DNA from: a bacterium
Lineage (GTDB): Bacteria > Latescibacterota > Latescibacteria > Latescibacterales > Latescibacteraceae
Direction: 5' to 3'
Length of the DNA: 64,000 nucleotides
Assembly (NCBI GenBank): GCA_021372535.1
Contig: JAJFUH010000047.1
Location: 4,480 to 68,479, forward strand
Positions 44,701 to 53,820 of the stretch are shown piece by piece (the first letter of the stretch is position 1; each line of letters starts with the position of its first letter). The notes beneath the pieces were generated by a model. That model searched no databases and was not told the DNA's origin. It saw nothing but the letters and a program-made list of their open reading frames with translations. The position numbers and the translations under genes were made by a program.

Positions 44701-44886
44701 GCCGTTGGCAAATGGCGGGCCGTCGTAAAACACATAATCACGGCCGTCCGACTGTCTGAATCTTACCGATTCTTCGAATGTTCCATCGGCTTTCCAGAAT
44801 TTCAGAATTTCCTGTTCGACCGCCGGGAAATCCGGTTTCGGAGAAACGGGATTGAATACGTTTTTCTGTTTCGTTTTTTGACTCAC
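41749..44886 (-). CDS. ileS: Isoleucyl-tRNA synthetase
   Basis: 1045 residues from GTG 44886 (AGAGGAG about 11 bases upstream); no good ATG exists nearby and longer frames run into a repeat. It charges tRNA-Ile. Class I motifs are GLPHYGH (HIGH) near residue 70 and KLSKRLRNYP (KMSKS) near 610. The CP1 editing domain contains SLLVWTTTPWTLPSN and GTGIVHMAPGFGEDD; zinc-type cysteines are in CDNRQCGHRD and RPCPDCGG. The long C-terminal anticodon region (DUF5915-like) and motif variants match the eukaryotic-like IleRS2 class. The upstream region contains an interspersed repeat, not a T-box. Confidence 0.96.
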   Translation of the reverse strand: MSQKTKQKNVFNPVSPKPDFPAVEQEILKFWKADGTFEESVRFRQSDGRDYVFYDGPPFANGLPHYGHVLTGYVKDVVPRYKTMQGCHVSRRFGWDCHGLPAEMEMEKTAGIHGRVQILDYGMARFNEGCRSLVLKYVDEWERVVTRQGRWVDFKNDYKTMDTDYMESVLWAFKSLYDKGLIYEGSRVLAYCTRCETPLSNFETRIDNSTRPKQDPAITVLFRLNDSDRLPANTSLLVWTTTPWTLPSNLGIAVGANIDYALFREGNTHYLIAVERVEAYKKQLQNAEKVKTLKGSELVGLTYIPMFDYFADTPNAFTIMAGDFVTTEDGTGIVHMAPGFGEDDQKLCDANGIPTITPVDYQGMFDERVPDYKGMNVFDANRDIIRRLRDEGVLVRHDTIEHNYPFCWRCDTPLIYRAFPSWYVKVTAIKDRMLELNQQINWIPEHIRDGQFGRWIAEARDWSISRNRYWGTPLPVWECDNRQCGHRDVYGSIADMENDFGTKITDLHRPYVDELTRPCPDCGGTIRRIEDVLDCWFESGSMPYAQVHYPFENKTWFENNFPADFIVEYIAQTRGWFYTLIVLSTGLFGKPAFLNSICHGVVLDENGQKLSKRLRNYPPLDDVMESIGSDTLRWFLMNNSILRGGNLQLDQEGKAIMQAQKGALSPLWNSYYFLVLYANIDGYRPVIRTDSVNEMDVYIISKLSETLEKVTASMDTYDIPGACSIIEEFMEILTNWYIRRNRRRFWKSESDSDKKDAYDTLYMVLVTACRMTAPLLPFTVESMYRNLTDKRSVHLADWPKPSELSLNETILRRMDAVRRVCSLGHGVRHQNRIRVRQPLIEVIIAGKDAHLAEPYTEIIMDELNVKNVSFTDDVGVMGRQEIAVDARVLGPRLGKKMKDVLAAVKSGSGVIQEDGTLLAAGEVIEPGEFELRIIAEEGHACMSDGGLFACLDLHIDRSLELEGLARDVIRLVQNARREADLVPDDRIRLGLNVQGDLREAITKHKDFIKTEVLATELNLGALTEPLYTEKVDIQGDEMEIMLAKK

Positions 44887-44946
44887 TGTATGGTATACTC
44901 CTCTGCCTCTATGAGCGTTGTGATAAACATCTTTTACGTGGATATA

Positions 44947-45080
44947 GGCTGTCAAGGGACGGCACGAAGTGCTGATCCCCGATTAATGATTCGGGGACAA
45001 GCTTACATGCCCTTGACAGCAAACAAACAACACATTTCGTCATGGGACTCGTGAAAAATATACTTTTTCACAGCCCTCCT
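44947..45080. repeat. Hairpin-rich interspersed repeat, copy B
   Basis: GCTGTCAAGGG at the left and CCCTTGACAGC 69 bases on form a perfect 11-bp inverted repeat enclosing a second hairpin (CCCCGA...TCGGGG). A third hairpin, GTGAAAAA...TTTTTCAC, closes the unit. It is related to 15342-15471 in block order and sequence. It lies in the 321-bp gap upstream of ileS; the remainder of that gap (45081-45207) is AT-rich and shows no gene. Confidence 0.75.
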
Positions 45081-45207
45081 ATATCGTTAATCAGTATGTA
45101 AACATTGGAATTAATCTTATAATATAATAACTTGAGAATAAGAATACAAGCTCTGCCGTGGTTATCTTCCATGAAAAGGAGAAGCGCGGCCTTTTCCGAA
45201 TCTTTCC

Positions 45208-46131
45208 TTAAACTTCGCAGCTTGCCTGTTTCCCGTATCCCTCGATCGACAGTCCTCCGGCCCTGCGGATATGAACTATGGCGTACGCATTGTTCTCAAG
45301 CGTCGAACCCTCGACCGCGGCTCTGAGCGAAATATAGGGAATGCCGTTGATTGTGGCGGAGGCTCCCTTGTGGTCATGTCCCTGGAAGACAAGCCTCACA
45401 TTGCCTGCATGCTCGAGTATGGAGCGGATTTCCGGGGCGTTTTTTACCCCGTGCGGATTATCCTCGTCATGGAGATTCTGGTGGACGAAGACAATGGTTG
45501 TTTTGCTGAGGCTTTTCGCGAGATCCGCTTTGAGCCATTCCTGCTGGGGAGGGTGGATATAGGTTTGGGTCCAGTCGAAATTGCCCGCGTTATAATCCGA
45601 GCCGTCACCGTTGTAATTTGCATCGAGAACGATGAAATGGAGAGTGCCCTCATCGAACGAGTAGTAATTTCCGGTCATACCGGTGTACCGGATGAATTCT
45701 TCCTTCGAAAATGTCGCCACATCGTGGTTGCCAAGGACATAATACCGTTTACCCGCGAATGACGAGAAGATACCGTCGATGGTTTCAAGATAGCCGGTTT
45801 CGGTTTCCCTGTCGGCTTTGTCGATGATATCGCCGAGCTCGATGACAAAGGCGGGCCCGAGGGAGTTGCATGTCTCGATGAAGGCCCGCAGCTTTGTGTC
45901 GGATTCGCGGTAATAACGGTTTATGTTCATATCCTTGTCGGCATAGTGAAGATCGGTAATAACACCGAAAACCAGACTGTCTTTCTTTTGTGCGGACTTC
46001 ATGGTATCCTTATGGATTAATGTGCAGCCAACCAGACCTGCGGCCGATGTGCATCCGGTTTTCATGAAAGCTCGCCGTGAGCAGTGGTATGTGTCTGAAA
46101 AGCGACGGGATAATTTGTACTTATTAAGCAT
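45208..46131 (-). CDS. Tat-exported metallophosphoesterase
   Basis: 307 residues from ATG 46131. The N-terminus has a twin-arginine motif (CSRRAFMKTG) followed by a short hydrophobic stretch with a lipobox-like LVGC. The calcineurin-like phosphoesterase motifs appear in order: DLHYAD, GDIID, GNHD, HQNL and GHDH. These residues coordinate two metal ions. Family members with this layout act as phosphodiesterases or phosphatases outside the cytoplasm. Substrate unknown. No strong ribosome site is seen, so the exact start is uncertain; ATG 46167 is the alternative. Confidence 0.87.
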   Translation of the reverse strand: MLNKYKLSRRFSDTYHCSRRAFMKTGCTSAAGLVGCTLIHKDTMKSAQKKDSLVFGVITDLHYADKDMNINRYYRESDTKLRAFIETCNSLGPAFVIELGDIIDKADRETETGYLETIDGIFSSFAGKRYYVLGNHDVATFSKEEFIRYTGMTGNYYSFDEGTLHFIVLDANYNGDGSDYNAGNFDWTQTYIHPPQQEWLKADLAKSLSKTTIVFVHQNLHDEDNPHGVKNAPEIRSILEHAGNVRLVFQGHDHKGASATINGIPYISLRAAVEGSTLENNAYAIVHIRRAGGLSIEGYGKQASCEV

Positions 46132-46269
46132 TATGGGATTCCACCGGGCTTTCGGAATTGTGGTCAATATATTTTTCCCCGAAAATATATAATTGAGTTA
46201 ATGATTGATTAACAAGGTTTTTTTTGCTAATTTCATAATAATATTTCTTTTCAACAGACCGATAATGGG

Positions 46270-46560
46270 AAAAACAGTTCATGACCATGGATGGTCACAA
46301 CACAGGACAGGAAAGTATTTTCAGATAAATATGAGTTTTCCTCCGTATCTCTGTTTCTCCGTGGTTAATCCGGATTATTCATAACAATATTACCACGAAG
46401 ACACGAAGACACGAAGACACGAATTTATATAACATATTATTTGTATTATTGTTAGAAATTATTAAACGTTAACACCTGAAAGATTTAATTAAAAATAAAA
46501 ATCCGCGAAAATCCGCGTTCTATAATATTATTAAATAGATCGGGATAAACTGTTCATGAA
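46270..46560. repeat. Interspersed repeat block, copy 2, with an 8-bp tandem repeat
   Basis: CATGACCATGGATGGTC, GTATTTTCAGATAAATATGAG and TTTCTCCGTGGTTAATCCGG (46280-46375) match the blocks at 29.75 kb and 60.2 kb. At 46395-46423 the octamer ACGAAGAC repeats 3.6 times. Further on, AAAATCCGCGAAAATCCGCG and a partial CATGAATATTTTCAGATAAA recur. The 451-bp gap holds nothing else. Confidence 0.65.
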
Positions 46561-46582
46561 TATTTTCAGATAAAAACGGTTT

Positions 46583-47611
46583 ATGAATTCACAAAGATAC
46601 CTTCCGAAGATAAGCGTCATAATCCCCACTCTCAACGCCGAACGTACCCTCGATCGATGTCTTGAAGCGCTGCGGGCGCAGGATTATCCCCGTGAACTCG
46701 TGGAGATTGTCATTGCCGATGGCGGCTCGACAGACCGCACACTCGATATTGCTGGACAGTACGGGGTCGACAGGATTGTTCCCAATCCCCTCAAAACGGG
46801 CGAGGCCGGCAAGGCTGCCGCTATCGAAGCTTCGACCGGAGACCTTCTCGCACTCGTGGATTCGGACAATACTCTCGATGACACAGGGTATTTTTCACGG
46901 GCAGCGCGGGTGCTCGAAAATCCGTCAGTCGCGGCTGCCGAACCCATCGAATGGACATTCGATTCCGGTGATACCCTCGTAAACCGCTACTGCGCTCTCA
47001 TCGGAGTGAATGACCCGATCTGCTATTTCCTCGGGAATTACAACCGGTACAGTCATCTCTCGCGGAAGTTCACCGGAATGCGGCTTGAAACTACAACCGA
47101 TACACCCGACGCGATTATCGCTGATATCAGTCCCGATGCGGTGCCCACTTTCGGAGCGAATGGTTTTATCGTGCGTCGCACGGCGCTCGATGGACTCGAC
47201 TGGAAGCCGTACTACTTCGACATCGATGTCTTCCAGCAGATGGTGAGGAGCGGCCATAACCGTATCGGAGTCATGAAGACCGGGATTCGCCATCTCTACT
47301 GCGACCGTGTGGCGACCTTCGGGAGAAAGCAGGCGCGGAGAATCGGCGATTATCTTCATCATAAAAAAAGGAAAAGCCGGACATACGATTACAGGGCTGT
47401 TCCTGCCCGGCGTTATATTATATTTGTCCTTTACACGATTACCGTACTCCCTCTCATGGTTCAGTCGGTGCGGGGCTATCTCCATAAACCCGATAGCGCA
47501 TGGTGGTTTCACCCGATCGCCTGCTGGATTACCCTGTGGGAATACGGATGGGGGACAGTCCGTTCGTTTCTCGGCGTTGGAGAATACGATAGAACGACAT
47601 GGAAACAGTGA
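46583..47611 (+). CDS. Family 2 glycosyltransferase with C-terminal membrane segment
   Basis: 342 residues. The GT-A domain starts KISVIIPTLNAERTLDRCLE and contains VIADGGSTDRT and LALVDSDNTLDD (DxD). A hydrophobic segment, YIIFVLYTITVLPLMVQSV, lies near residue 285, so the enzyme is anchored at the inner membrane. Such enzymes transfer sugars to lipid carriers or glycan acceptors. The next gene, a polytopic membrane protein, follows 85 bp later in the same direction and may work in the same surface-glycan pathway. Confidence 0.87.
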   Translation: MNSQRYLPKISVIIPTLNAERTLDRCLEALRAQDYPRELVEIVIADGGSTDRTLDIAGQYGVDRIVPNPLKTGEAGKAAAIEASTGDLLALVDSDNTLDDTGYFSRAARVLENPSVAAAEPIEWTFDSGDTLVNRYCALIGVNDPICYFLGNYNRYSHLSRKFTGMRLETTTDTPDAIIADISPDAVPTFGANGFIVRRTALDGLDWKPYYFDIDVFQQMVRSGHNRIGVMKTGIRHLYCDRVATFGRKQARRIGDYLHHKKRKSRTYDYRAVPARRYIIFVLYTITVLPLMVQSVRGYLHKPDSAWWFHPIACWITLWEYGWGTVRSFLGVGEYDRTTWKQ

Positions 47612-47696
47612 AATTATAAGTGGTGTTGAGAGAAACGGGTTTCCGATAGAAACCGGCTGTGTCATGGGATACTGACGATCAGAAAGGGAAAAGATC

Positions 47697-50021
47697 GTGG
47701 CAAAGAAGAAAAAAACATACGCTCGGAAGATCGAACCTGCTCCTGTTCAGGCTCCGGGAAAAACGCTCACGGAGTATATCCCGCTGCCCGGACTCGCAGC
47801 TGCGGGAATTTATACGGTGATTGCCTGTCTGCTCACGTTTCCGCTCATTTTCAGGATGAACAGTTCCATTTACGGTTTTTACGATCACATTTCGACCGAC
47901 CTGTTCGCCACGATACACTACTATTTCTGGTGGATGAAGGAAGCGGTGGCCGGGCTGAAAACATCGCCGCTCATCTGCCCGCTTATCGCTGCGCCTTTCG
48001 GATCGAGGATGGTTTTCACCAATTTCACCGGTTTCGCCCAGCTTCCGGTCACCATCCTGTTCGGACATCTTTTCAGCAATAACTTCGCCATTCTCTTCAA
48101 CATTATTGTATCGGGTCTCGGAGCGTTTTTCCTCGTGCGGCATATTACGAAGAGCCCGGTCGCCGGATTTATCGGGGGAATCATCTATGCATTCTGCCCC
48201 AATATGATGGTGCGGTCGTATACGACGTTCGATTCCACTCAGGTGCAGTGGATACCGTTCTATACACTCTTTCTGCTCAGATTCATCGAGGACCGGACAT
48301 GGAAAAATGCACTGTTGGCCGGTGTTTTTCTCCTCTTCAATATCCTTTTCTCCATGCCGTACTATCTCGTCTACCTTCCGGTTCACACCATCGTGATTCT
48401 GGCGGGATATGCGCTCTGGCATGTCTACGGAAACCGTCGGGGATTCGGCGGCTTTGTGCATGACATCCTCACCCCCGATGCTCTGAAAGCCTGGGTAAAA
48501 GCGGGGATTGTTCTCGCTGTTCTCGTGGTGCTTTTCGGCTTTTACTACAAGGTTGTCATCGGCGGGCAGGCAACCATGGAACAGGTTCAGCGGACGAAAG
48601 CCCAGCTTGCGGAACTCTCCCTCAAACCCTCTGATTATCTCGTCCCTCACCCGCGAAGCGCGCTTTTCAAGGGTAATTTCAAGGAAACATACTGGGATGC
48701 TGTCGAACGTCCCGAGAAAAATTCTGACAGCAATGTCGCTTATGTCGGGTACATAGCTCTTGCACTGGCTGTTCTCGGTCTGATTAAAGGAGCGAGACCC
48801 GTGTCGTGGATTTTCCTTGCAGCCGCGGCTGTGGCGTTCTGGTCCACCATGGGACCGAACTCTCCCTCGGGGCTCATTCATGCGCTTTATGCCCCGTTCG
48901 CCCGCCGGATACTGATCTACAAGGTTTTTGTGCAGCTTTCGGTCGCCGTGCTCGCGGGGATGGGCGCCGCATATCTGTTCCGGCAGATGAAAACCGTATC
49001 CGCCGAAGGAATTCTCCTGGGGATTCTTACGGTCACCATGCTGCTCGAATATGCGATTGTTCCTCCGGCGCTTTCTGTCGATCTCAGCCATAATCCAGCG
49101 GTGTACGAGCGTATCCGCGACCTCCCCGGGGATGCGAAGATTATCGAAGTTCCCCTCCGGAGAAATAACGGCAATCTCTATCAGGGATATCTCTATTACC
49201 AGACGGTGCACGGAAAGAGCCTGTTCAACCCGTACTTCGGTCTCGGAAGGGTTCCCGAACGGATACGGCCGTTCTACCGTCAGATGGAGGTTCCCATGGA
49301 GGCGCAGGAATACTGCAATTTAGCCGCGCTGCGCTATCTCGGCATCACGCATCTCACATACCATCATGTTATTGCGACAAAGACTGTCATCTTCAGGGGA
49401 TTTATCGCGCCGGGTTTTCAGGCGGGGACTTTAGAAGGTCTTAATCCGGTCTGCCGTAACGACAAGGACCCTCAGGAGGACGAATTCGAGAGCCCTTACG
49501 ATTACACGTTCGCCGATCTCTACGAAATCACCGCTGAACCGAATCCGGTTGCCCTCGTGTTCGATTACCGCAGCCCGTACGATCAGGTGCCGGGGGTTAC
49601 GGATCGTGATGGTTTCATCCCGGAAATCGGCTGGGTATCGGCGTTTTTCGATACAACAGCGTCATTTTATTATCCCTGGCCCCATGTCAGCAAGACGGAG
49701 AAACTCGTTCGCATGATGCACCATGACGGCAGGGTGACCGCTGTCAACCTTTCCGGTGAACCGGTTGACTTTTCCATCAGCTTTATTGCCGAATCGGATG
49801 ACGAAGGCCGTGAACTGACAGTTCGGTGGAACAACGGCTCCGATGCTGCTCCATCAATTATCGGGCCGTCGCCGGTGACCTGTGAAGCCGGACCGTTTCA
49901 TCTCGACGGCGGTGCCACCGGCGAGATTACCATCCGCTGTGCCCGTGAAGCGTTCAAGTACGGCCCCGACAGTATCGAAACGCAGGCGGTATTGAGTGAT
50001 TTCAGGGTTATTAAGAGATAG
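47697..50021 (+). CDS. Polytopic membrane protein, YfhO/GT-C-like
   Basis: 774 residues from GTG 47697 (AAGGGA about 8 bases upstream). A basic N-terminus precedes about ten membrane helices up to residue 470 (e.g. GIYTVIACLLTFPLIFRM, FLLFNILFSMPYYLVYLPV). A soluble C-terminal domain of about 300 residues follows (IRDLPGDAKIIEVPLR; YLGITHLTYHHVI). The layout resembles YfhO-type and other GT-C glycosyltransferase-like proteins with a large first periplasmic loop and a C-terminal periplasmic domain. A sugar-transfer function is inferred from topology and the adjacent GT2 gene only. Confidence 0.72.
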   Translation: MAKKKKTYARKIEPAPVQAPGKTLTEYIPLPGLAAAGIYTVIACLLTFPLIFRMNSSIYGFYDHISTDLFATIHYYFWWMKEAVAGLKTSPLICPLIAAPFGSRMVFTNFTGFAQLPVTILFGHLFSNNFAILFNIIVSGLGAFFLVRHITKSPVAGFIGGIIYAFCPNMMVRSYTTFDSTQVQWIPFYTLFLLRFIEDRTWKNALLAGVFLLFNILFSMPYYLVYLPVHTIVILAGYALWHVYGNRRGFGGFVHDILTPDALKAWVKAGIVLAVLVVLFGFYYKVVIGGQATMEQVQRTKAQLAELSLKPSDYLVPHPRSALFKGNFKETYWDAVERPEKNSDSNVAYVGYIALALAVLGLIKGARPVSWIFLAAAAVAFWSTMGPNSPSGLIHALYAPFARRILIYKVFVQLSVAVLAGMGAAYLFRQMKTVSAEGILLGILTVTMLLEYAIVPPALSVDLSHNPAVYERIRDLPGDAKIIEVPLRRNNGNLYQGYLYYQTVHGKSLFNPYFGLGRVPERIRPFYRQMEVPMEAQEYCNLAALRYLGITHLTYHHVIATKTVIFRGFIAPGFQAGTLEGLNPVCRNDKDPQEDEFESPYDYTFADLYEITAEPNPVALVFDYRSPYDQVPGVTDRDGFIPEIGWVSAFFDTTASFYYPWPHVSKTEKLVRMMHHDGRVTAVNLSGEPVDFSISFIAESDDEGRELTVRWNNGSDAAPSIIGPSPVTCEAGPFHLDGGATGEITIRCAREAFKYGPDSIETQAVLSDFRVIKR

Positions 50022-50112
50022 ACAGGGGAAAGTAACCATTACGAGGTTAATCCCTATTCATGAGAAAATCGGTATAAATCATTGTATTATATTTACTTCA
50101 TGGGAGGATGTT

Positions 50113-51450
50113 ATGAAACGTAGCGCTCTGATACTCAGCGCCATTATGGTTGTACTGTTGTCGGTGGCTGTAACTGCCGTGATGGCTGCCGATGACCGCG
50201 TGCCCGGCGCCGTTTACAAGGAAGGACCGGTGACGGGAAAAATGATCGATGCCGGATTTTTGTACGGTGACTCGAATTATCACGGTATCATACAGGCATC
50301 GGACGGCAATGTCTATTATGTCATCTGTTCGCACAATAAAGCCGCCGGCGCCCGGATGTTCCGCTACAATCCGAAGAGCGGCGAAGTCAAGATGCTCGGA
50401 GACCTCACCGATGTGGTCGGCGAGGACAGGACGAAGGTCATCAACCAGGGCAAGGTTCATGGCGATATATACGAGGTCAACGGCAAGCTCTATTTCGGAA
50501 CCCATGCCGGCGCATACGACCGTACATACCCCGGCGGGCATTTCATGAGCTATGATCTCAAAACGGAGAAATTCGAGGATTTCGGTATCGGGGCTCCGCA
50601 CCAGGGTCTCGTCGCCATGAGCATGGATACGAAACGCATGAGAATGTATGCCATTTCCTGGCCCGGGTACAATTTTCTGTACTGCGATGTGAAATCCCGG
50701 AAAATCGAGAAATGGGAAGAGGCTTATGCCCCCGTAATCATGCAGGGACCGCGCTCGATCGGCATCGATCCCCGGACCGGCAACGCGTACTGGCACAATA
50801 TGGATGATACGATCGCCTGTTTCAACTATGAAAAGAACGTTGTGGAAACGCTCAGCGGGCCAAAATTCGACGCTCCCATGTTCCATATTCCCCTCGATAA
50901 GTCCGTGGGGTGTGTCTGGCGCTCGATACGATGGAGCGAAAGTATGGGGAGATTTTACGGGATCATGTATTACAGCGACTGGCTGTTTTCTTTCGAGCCG
51001 AAAACTGCCGACCTCGAAATCTTAGACCGCATCGCTTCGGCGCCGAACAGGAAAACGGGGAAAACCACGTACAGTTCTCTCGCGTTCGAACTATCTCGTG
51101 ACGGAAACGTCGTATATTACATCGCCCCCAGCGAAGCGTTGAAACCGGACGGGACAACCGATACGGAGCTCCACCTGGTCACCTACGATATTCCGCTCAG
51201 ACGGTATGTCGATCATGGCGCGATTACACTCGATGACGGGCGTAAACCGCGGTACTGTCAGGGGCTCGAAGTTGGTACTGACGGTAATCTTTACATTGCC
51301 GCCTGGATTCCTTTTACCGATGTTTCGAGCGAAAAGGGGAAAAAGATGATCGAGATAGCCACCGGCGGGAAACCGGCGCTTGAGATCGAACGGAGCAAAA
51401 ATCTTCAGGAGATCAATCTCATCGCCATTAAAAACCCTTATAGCCGTTGA
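50113..51450 (+). CDS. Secreted beta-propeller-like protein, paralogue 1
   Basis: 445 residues from ATG 50113 (GGGAGGA ribosome site). Signal peptide: ALILSAIMVVLLSVAVTAVMA. The mature protein has repeated blade-like units with a GDxY/GxxY pattern (ASDGNVYYVICS, VNGKLYFGTHAG, DPRTGNAYWHNMDDTIACF, EVGTDGNLYIAAW), which suggests a six- or seven-bladed propeller. No catalytic motif is recognised. Its neighbour downstream is a close paralogue. Propellers of this kind often bind or cleave carbohydrate in glycan-degrading bacteria, but this is inference. Confidence 0.75.
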   Translation: MKRSALILSAIMVVLLSVAVTAVMAADDRVPGAVYKEGPVTGKMIDAGFLYGDSNYHGIIQASDGNVYYVICSHNKAAGARMFRYNPKSGEVKMLGDLTDVVGEDRTKVINQGKVHGDIYEVNGKLYFGTHAGAYDRTYPGGHFMSYDLKTEKFEDFGIGAPHQGLVAMSMDTKRMRMYAISWPGYNFLYCDVKSRKIEKWEEAYAPVIMQGPRSIGIDPRTGNAYWHNMDDTIACFNYEKNVVETLSGPKFDAPMFHIPLDKSVGCVWRSIRWSESMGRFYGIMYYSDWLFSFEPKTADLEILDRIASAPNRKTGKTTYSSLAFELSRDGNVVYYIAPSEALKPDGTTDTELHLVTYDIPLRRYVDHGAITLDDGRKPRYCQGLEVGTDGNLYIAAWIPFTDVSSEKGKKMIEIATGGKPALEIERSKNLQEINLIAIKNPYSR

Positions 51451-51547
51451 GCTGCCGGGGGAAGTCATTGTTGCCGTTTCAAGATGAAAAGCGGAAAATA
51501 TGTGCTTTCTCATATTCAGGAAATCACCAATACAGGGAGCGCGGAAC

Positions 51548-52924
51548 ATGATACGAAATCTCCTGTACATCGGTATGATGCTCGCTGGGATGTCCGGGAT
51601 CGTCCGGACGGGTCAGGCAGAGTCACAACAGCAGACACGGGAACCGTCGGTGATTTACCGTGATGGACCGGTGATCGGGAAGATGATCGACGCCGGATTT
51701 CTTTACGGCGAGACGAACTACCATGCGATACAGCAGGCTTCGGACGGTAATGTCTATTACGCAATCGGTTCTCAGCGTCCCAATTCGAATGCGTGTATGT
51801 TTCGGTACGATCCCCGTACCGGCAAAGCCGATACGATCGGGAATGTCAACGATATTCTCGGCGAAGACAGGACAAAGGTGTTCTCCCAGAGCAAGATTCA
51901 CTGCGATCTGTATGAAAAGGACGGCAAACTCTATTTCGGAACGCAGGGCGGCGTCTACCAGGGCGGGAACCTCGGCCCTTATCCCGGCGGGCATTTCATG
52001 AGCTATGATCTCAAGATGGGCGCATTCCATGATTACGGCATCGGGGAGCCCGGTGAGGGCATGGTGACCATGAGCATGGATACGGCGCGAGGAAGGATGT
52101 ATACGGTTACTTGGCCCGGTCTCAAATTCATTTGTTACGACATATCGACAGGGACGATAAGATCGTTCGGAAAATCGGTTGCCACGCCCGATATCACCGA
52201 TTCCCTGAGCGCGCCGGGGCCGCGATCGCTCGGTGTGGATCCCCGTGACGGCAATGTTTACTGGCACAATATGGACGATACAATCGCGTGTTACGATTAC
52301 ACAAAAAACACCGTTTCGACCATTGAAAAACCCCGTTTTGATCTGCCGATCCTCCAGGTGCGGAAACCCGGACTCGACAGGGTTTACTGGCGTTCCATAC
52401 GGTGGAGCGACGCATATCAGCGTTTTTATGGCGTCGATACCCATACCGAGTATCTTTTCTCTTTCGAACCTCACAGCGGCGAACTCGAAATCATCGACCG
52501 TATCGCATCCGCTCCGGTAAGAAAGTCGGGGGGCCGTGCCGGAGCGAGCATGGCGTTCGAGCTTTCGCGGGACGGGAAAACCGTGTACTATATTGCCGGC
52601 GCACCGGCTGTTATGCCGGGGACAAAGATAAGAACGTCTGAGCTCCATCTCGTGACCTATGAAATTTCACTGAGGCGGTATGTCGATCACGGGCCGATCG
52701 AGCTCGATGACGGACGAAAGCCGAACTACTGCCAGGGGCTCGATGTTGGTACGGACGGTAATCTGTACATCGTCTGCACCATACCGTTTACCGACCTCGG
52801 GAGTGAAAAGGGAAAACGGCTTGTCGCTATTCACCATACCGGAACGCCGCCGGAAAAACTGAAATACAGCGTGTCGGAAACCAATCTGGTCGTGATGAAA
52901 AATCCGCTGGCAGAAAAAAAGTGA
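51548..52924 (+). CDS. Secreted beta-propeller-like protein, paralogue 2
   Basis: 458 residues from ATG 51548 (GGGAGCG upstream), with a signal peptide ending near RTGQAES. It aligns with the preceding gene over nearly the whole length: shared GPVxGKMIDAGFLYGxxNYH, PGGHFMSYDLK, YWHNMDDTIAC, RYVDHGxIxLDDGRKP and the closing NLxxxKNP. It therefore arose by tandem duplication. Additional residues occur in a loop near 210 (KSVATPDITDSLSAPGPRS). The two are probably co-transcribed. Confidence 0.75.
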   Translation: MIRNLLYIGMMLAGMSGIVRTGQAESQQQTREPSVIYRDGPVIGKMIDAGFLYGETNYHAIQQASDGNVYYAIGSQRPNSNACMFRYDPRTGKADTIGNVNDILGEDRTKVFSQSKIHCDLYEKDGKLYFGTQGGVYQGGNLGPYPGGHFMSYDLKMGAFHDYGIGEPGEGMVTMSMDTARGRMYTVTWPGLKFICYDISTGTIRSFGKSVATPDITDSLSAPGPRSLGVDPRDGNVYWHNMDDTIACYDYTKNTVSTIEKPRFDLPILQVRKPGLDRVYWRSIRWSDAYQRFYGVDTHTEYLFSFEPHSGELEIIDRIASAPVRKSGGRAGASMAFELSRDGKTVYYIAGAPAVMPGTKIRTSELHLVTYEISLRRYVDHGPIELDDGRKPNYCQGLDVGTDGNLYIVCTIPFTDLGSEKGKRLVAIHHTGTPPEKLKYSVSETNLVVMKNPLAEKK

Positions 52925-52997
52925 GATTTTCAGACGGTTCACCGTCGATAAACAGATGCTGAGCATTGGAAAGAACATACAATAACAGGAGAATATC

Positions 52998-53753
52998 ATG
53001 GCTCACCAGATTGACTACAAACTTGTCGGCGACGACATGCAGGCGGCGATTATCACCCTCGATCCCGGTGAAACGGTGCAGGCGGAATCCGGGGCGATGA
53101 TGTTCATGGAGGACGGCATCGAGGCGACCACTGAGATGCAGGGAGGACTGCTCGGCGGCGTGAAACGTCTCGTGAGCGGCGAATCCCTGTTCGTTGCGCT
53201 TTTCACCAACAATGGCAGCGACCGGCGCCGTGTCTCGTTTGCCGCGCCCTATCCCGGGAAGATACTGCCGGTCAACCTTGCGGAAACCGGTACCATGCTC
53301 TGCCAGCGTGACGCATACCTCTGCAGTGCGTACGGCATAGCCATCAGTGTGGCGTTCACCCGGAGGCTCGGCGCCGGATTTTTCGGCGGCGAGGGATTCA
53401 TTCTCCAGAAGCTCACCGGTGACGGATATGCGTTTATCCATGCCGGGGGAACGATCATCAAACACGAGCTCGCCGTGGGAGAGAGTCTCAATGTCGATAC
53501 CGGGTGTCTCGTTGCATTTCAGGAGTCGGTTGATTATGATATAAAGATGGTGAGCGGTATCAAGACCGCCCTGTTCGGCGGCGAGGGCATCTTTTATGCC
53601 CGCCTGACAGGGCCGGGAACGGTATACATGCAGACGCTGCCGTTTTCGCGGATGGCCAACCGGGTGATAAGCGCCTCCGGGTTCGGCACGAAGGATGAGG
53701 TGAGACGCGGCGGAGCGGGCCTGCTCGGCAAGATTCTGGACGGCGATCGGTAG
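52998..53753 (+). CDS. AIM24 / TIGR00266 family protein
   Basis: 251-residue cytoplasmic protein of the AIM24-like family (COG2013, TIGR00266): HQIDYKLVGDDMQAAIITLDPGE, VQAESGAMMFMEDGIEATTEM, GEGFILQKLTGDGYAFIHAGG and a LNVDTGCLVAFQESVDYDI block. The family has a double-stranded beta-helix trimer fold. Its role is unclear; a homologue in mitochondria affects inner-membrane organisation. A GGAG ribosome site is 7 bases upstream. It is preceded by a 73-bp gap after the propeller pair, so co-transcription is possible. Confidence 0.9.
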   Translation: MAHQIDYKLVGDDMQAAIITLDPGETVQAESGAMMFMEDGIEATTEMQGGLLGGVKRLVSGESLFVALFTNNGSDRRRVSFAAPYPGKILPVNLAETGTMLCQRDAYLCSAYGIAISVAFTRRLGAGFFGGEGFILQKLTGDGYAFIHAGGTIIKHELAVGESLNVDTGCLVAFQESVDYDIKMVSGIKTALFGGEGIFYARLTGPGTVYMQTLPFSRMANRVISASGFGTKDEVRRGGAGLLGKILDGDR

Positions 53754-53820
53754 TATCGGTTAACACGAACAAAAAAACCGATACCTTTTACTGTCACCTA
53801 AAATTCGGTACGATCAGCCC

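Noticed and set aside
44887-45080. Structured leader upstream of ileS as a T-box riboswitch
   Set aside because: No T-box sequence (UGGNACC-type) or specifier loop is visible, and a related copy lies at 15342-15471 before an unrelated operon. It is an interspersed repeat.
46395-46423. Tandem ACGAAGAC octamers as a possible CRISPR array
   Set aside because: The units are contiguous with no spacers and too short. It is a simple tandem repeat within a dispersed element, and no cas genes are present.
47679-49211. 510-codon open frame on the minus strand opposite the polytopic membrane gene
   Set aside because: It is a shadow of the plus-strand gene. The translation is highly charged, has no recognisable domain, and overlaps a gene with clear membrane topology.
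51623-52648. 341-codon minus-strand frame opposite the second propeller
   Set aside because: It is antisense to a gene with signal peptide and paralogue support; no independent evidence.
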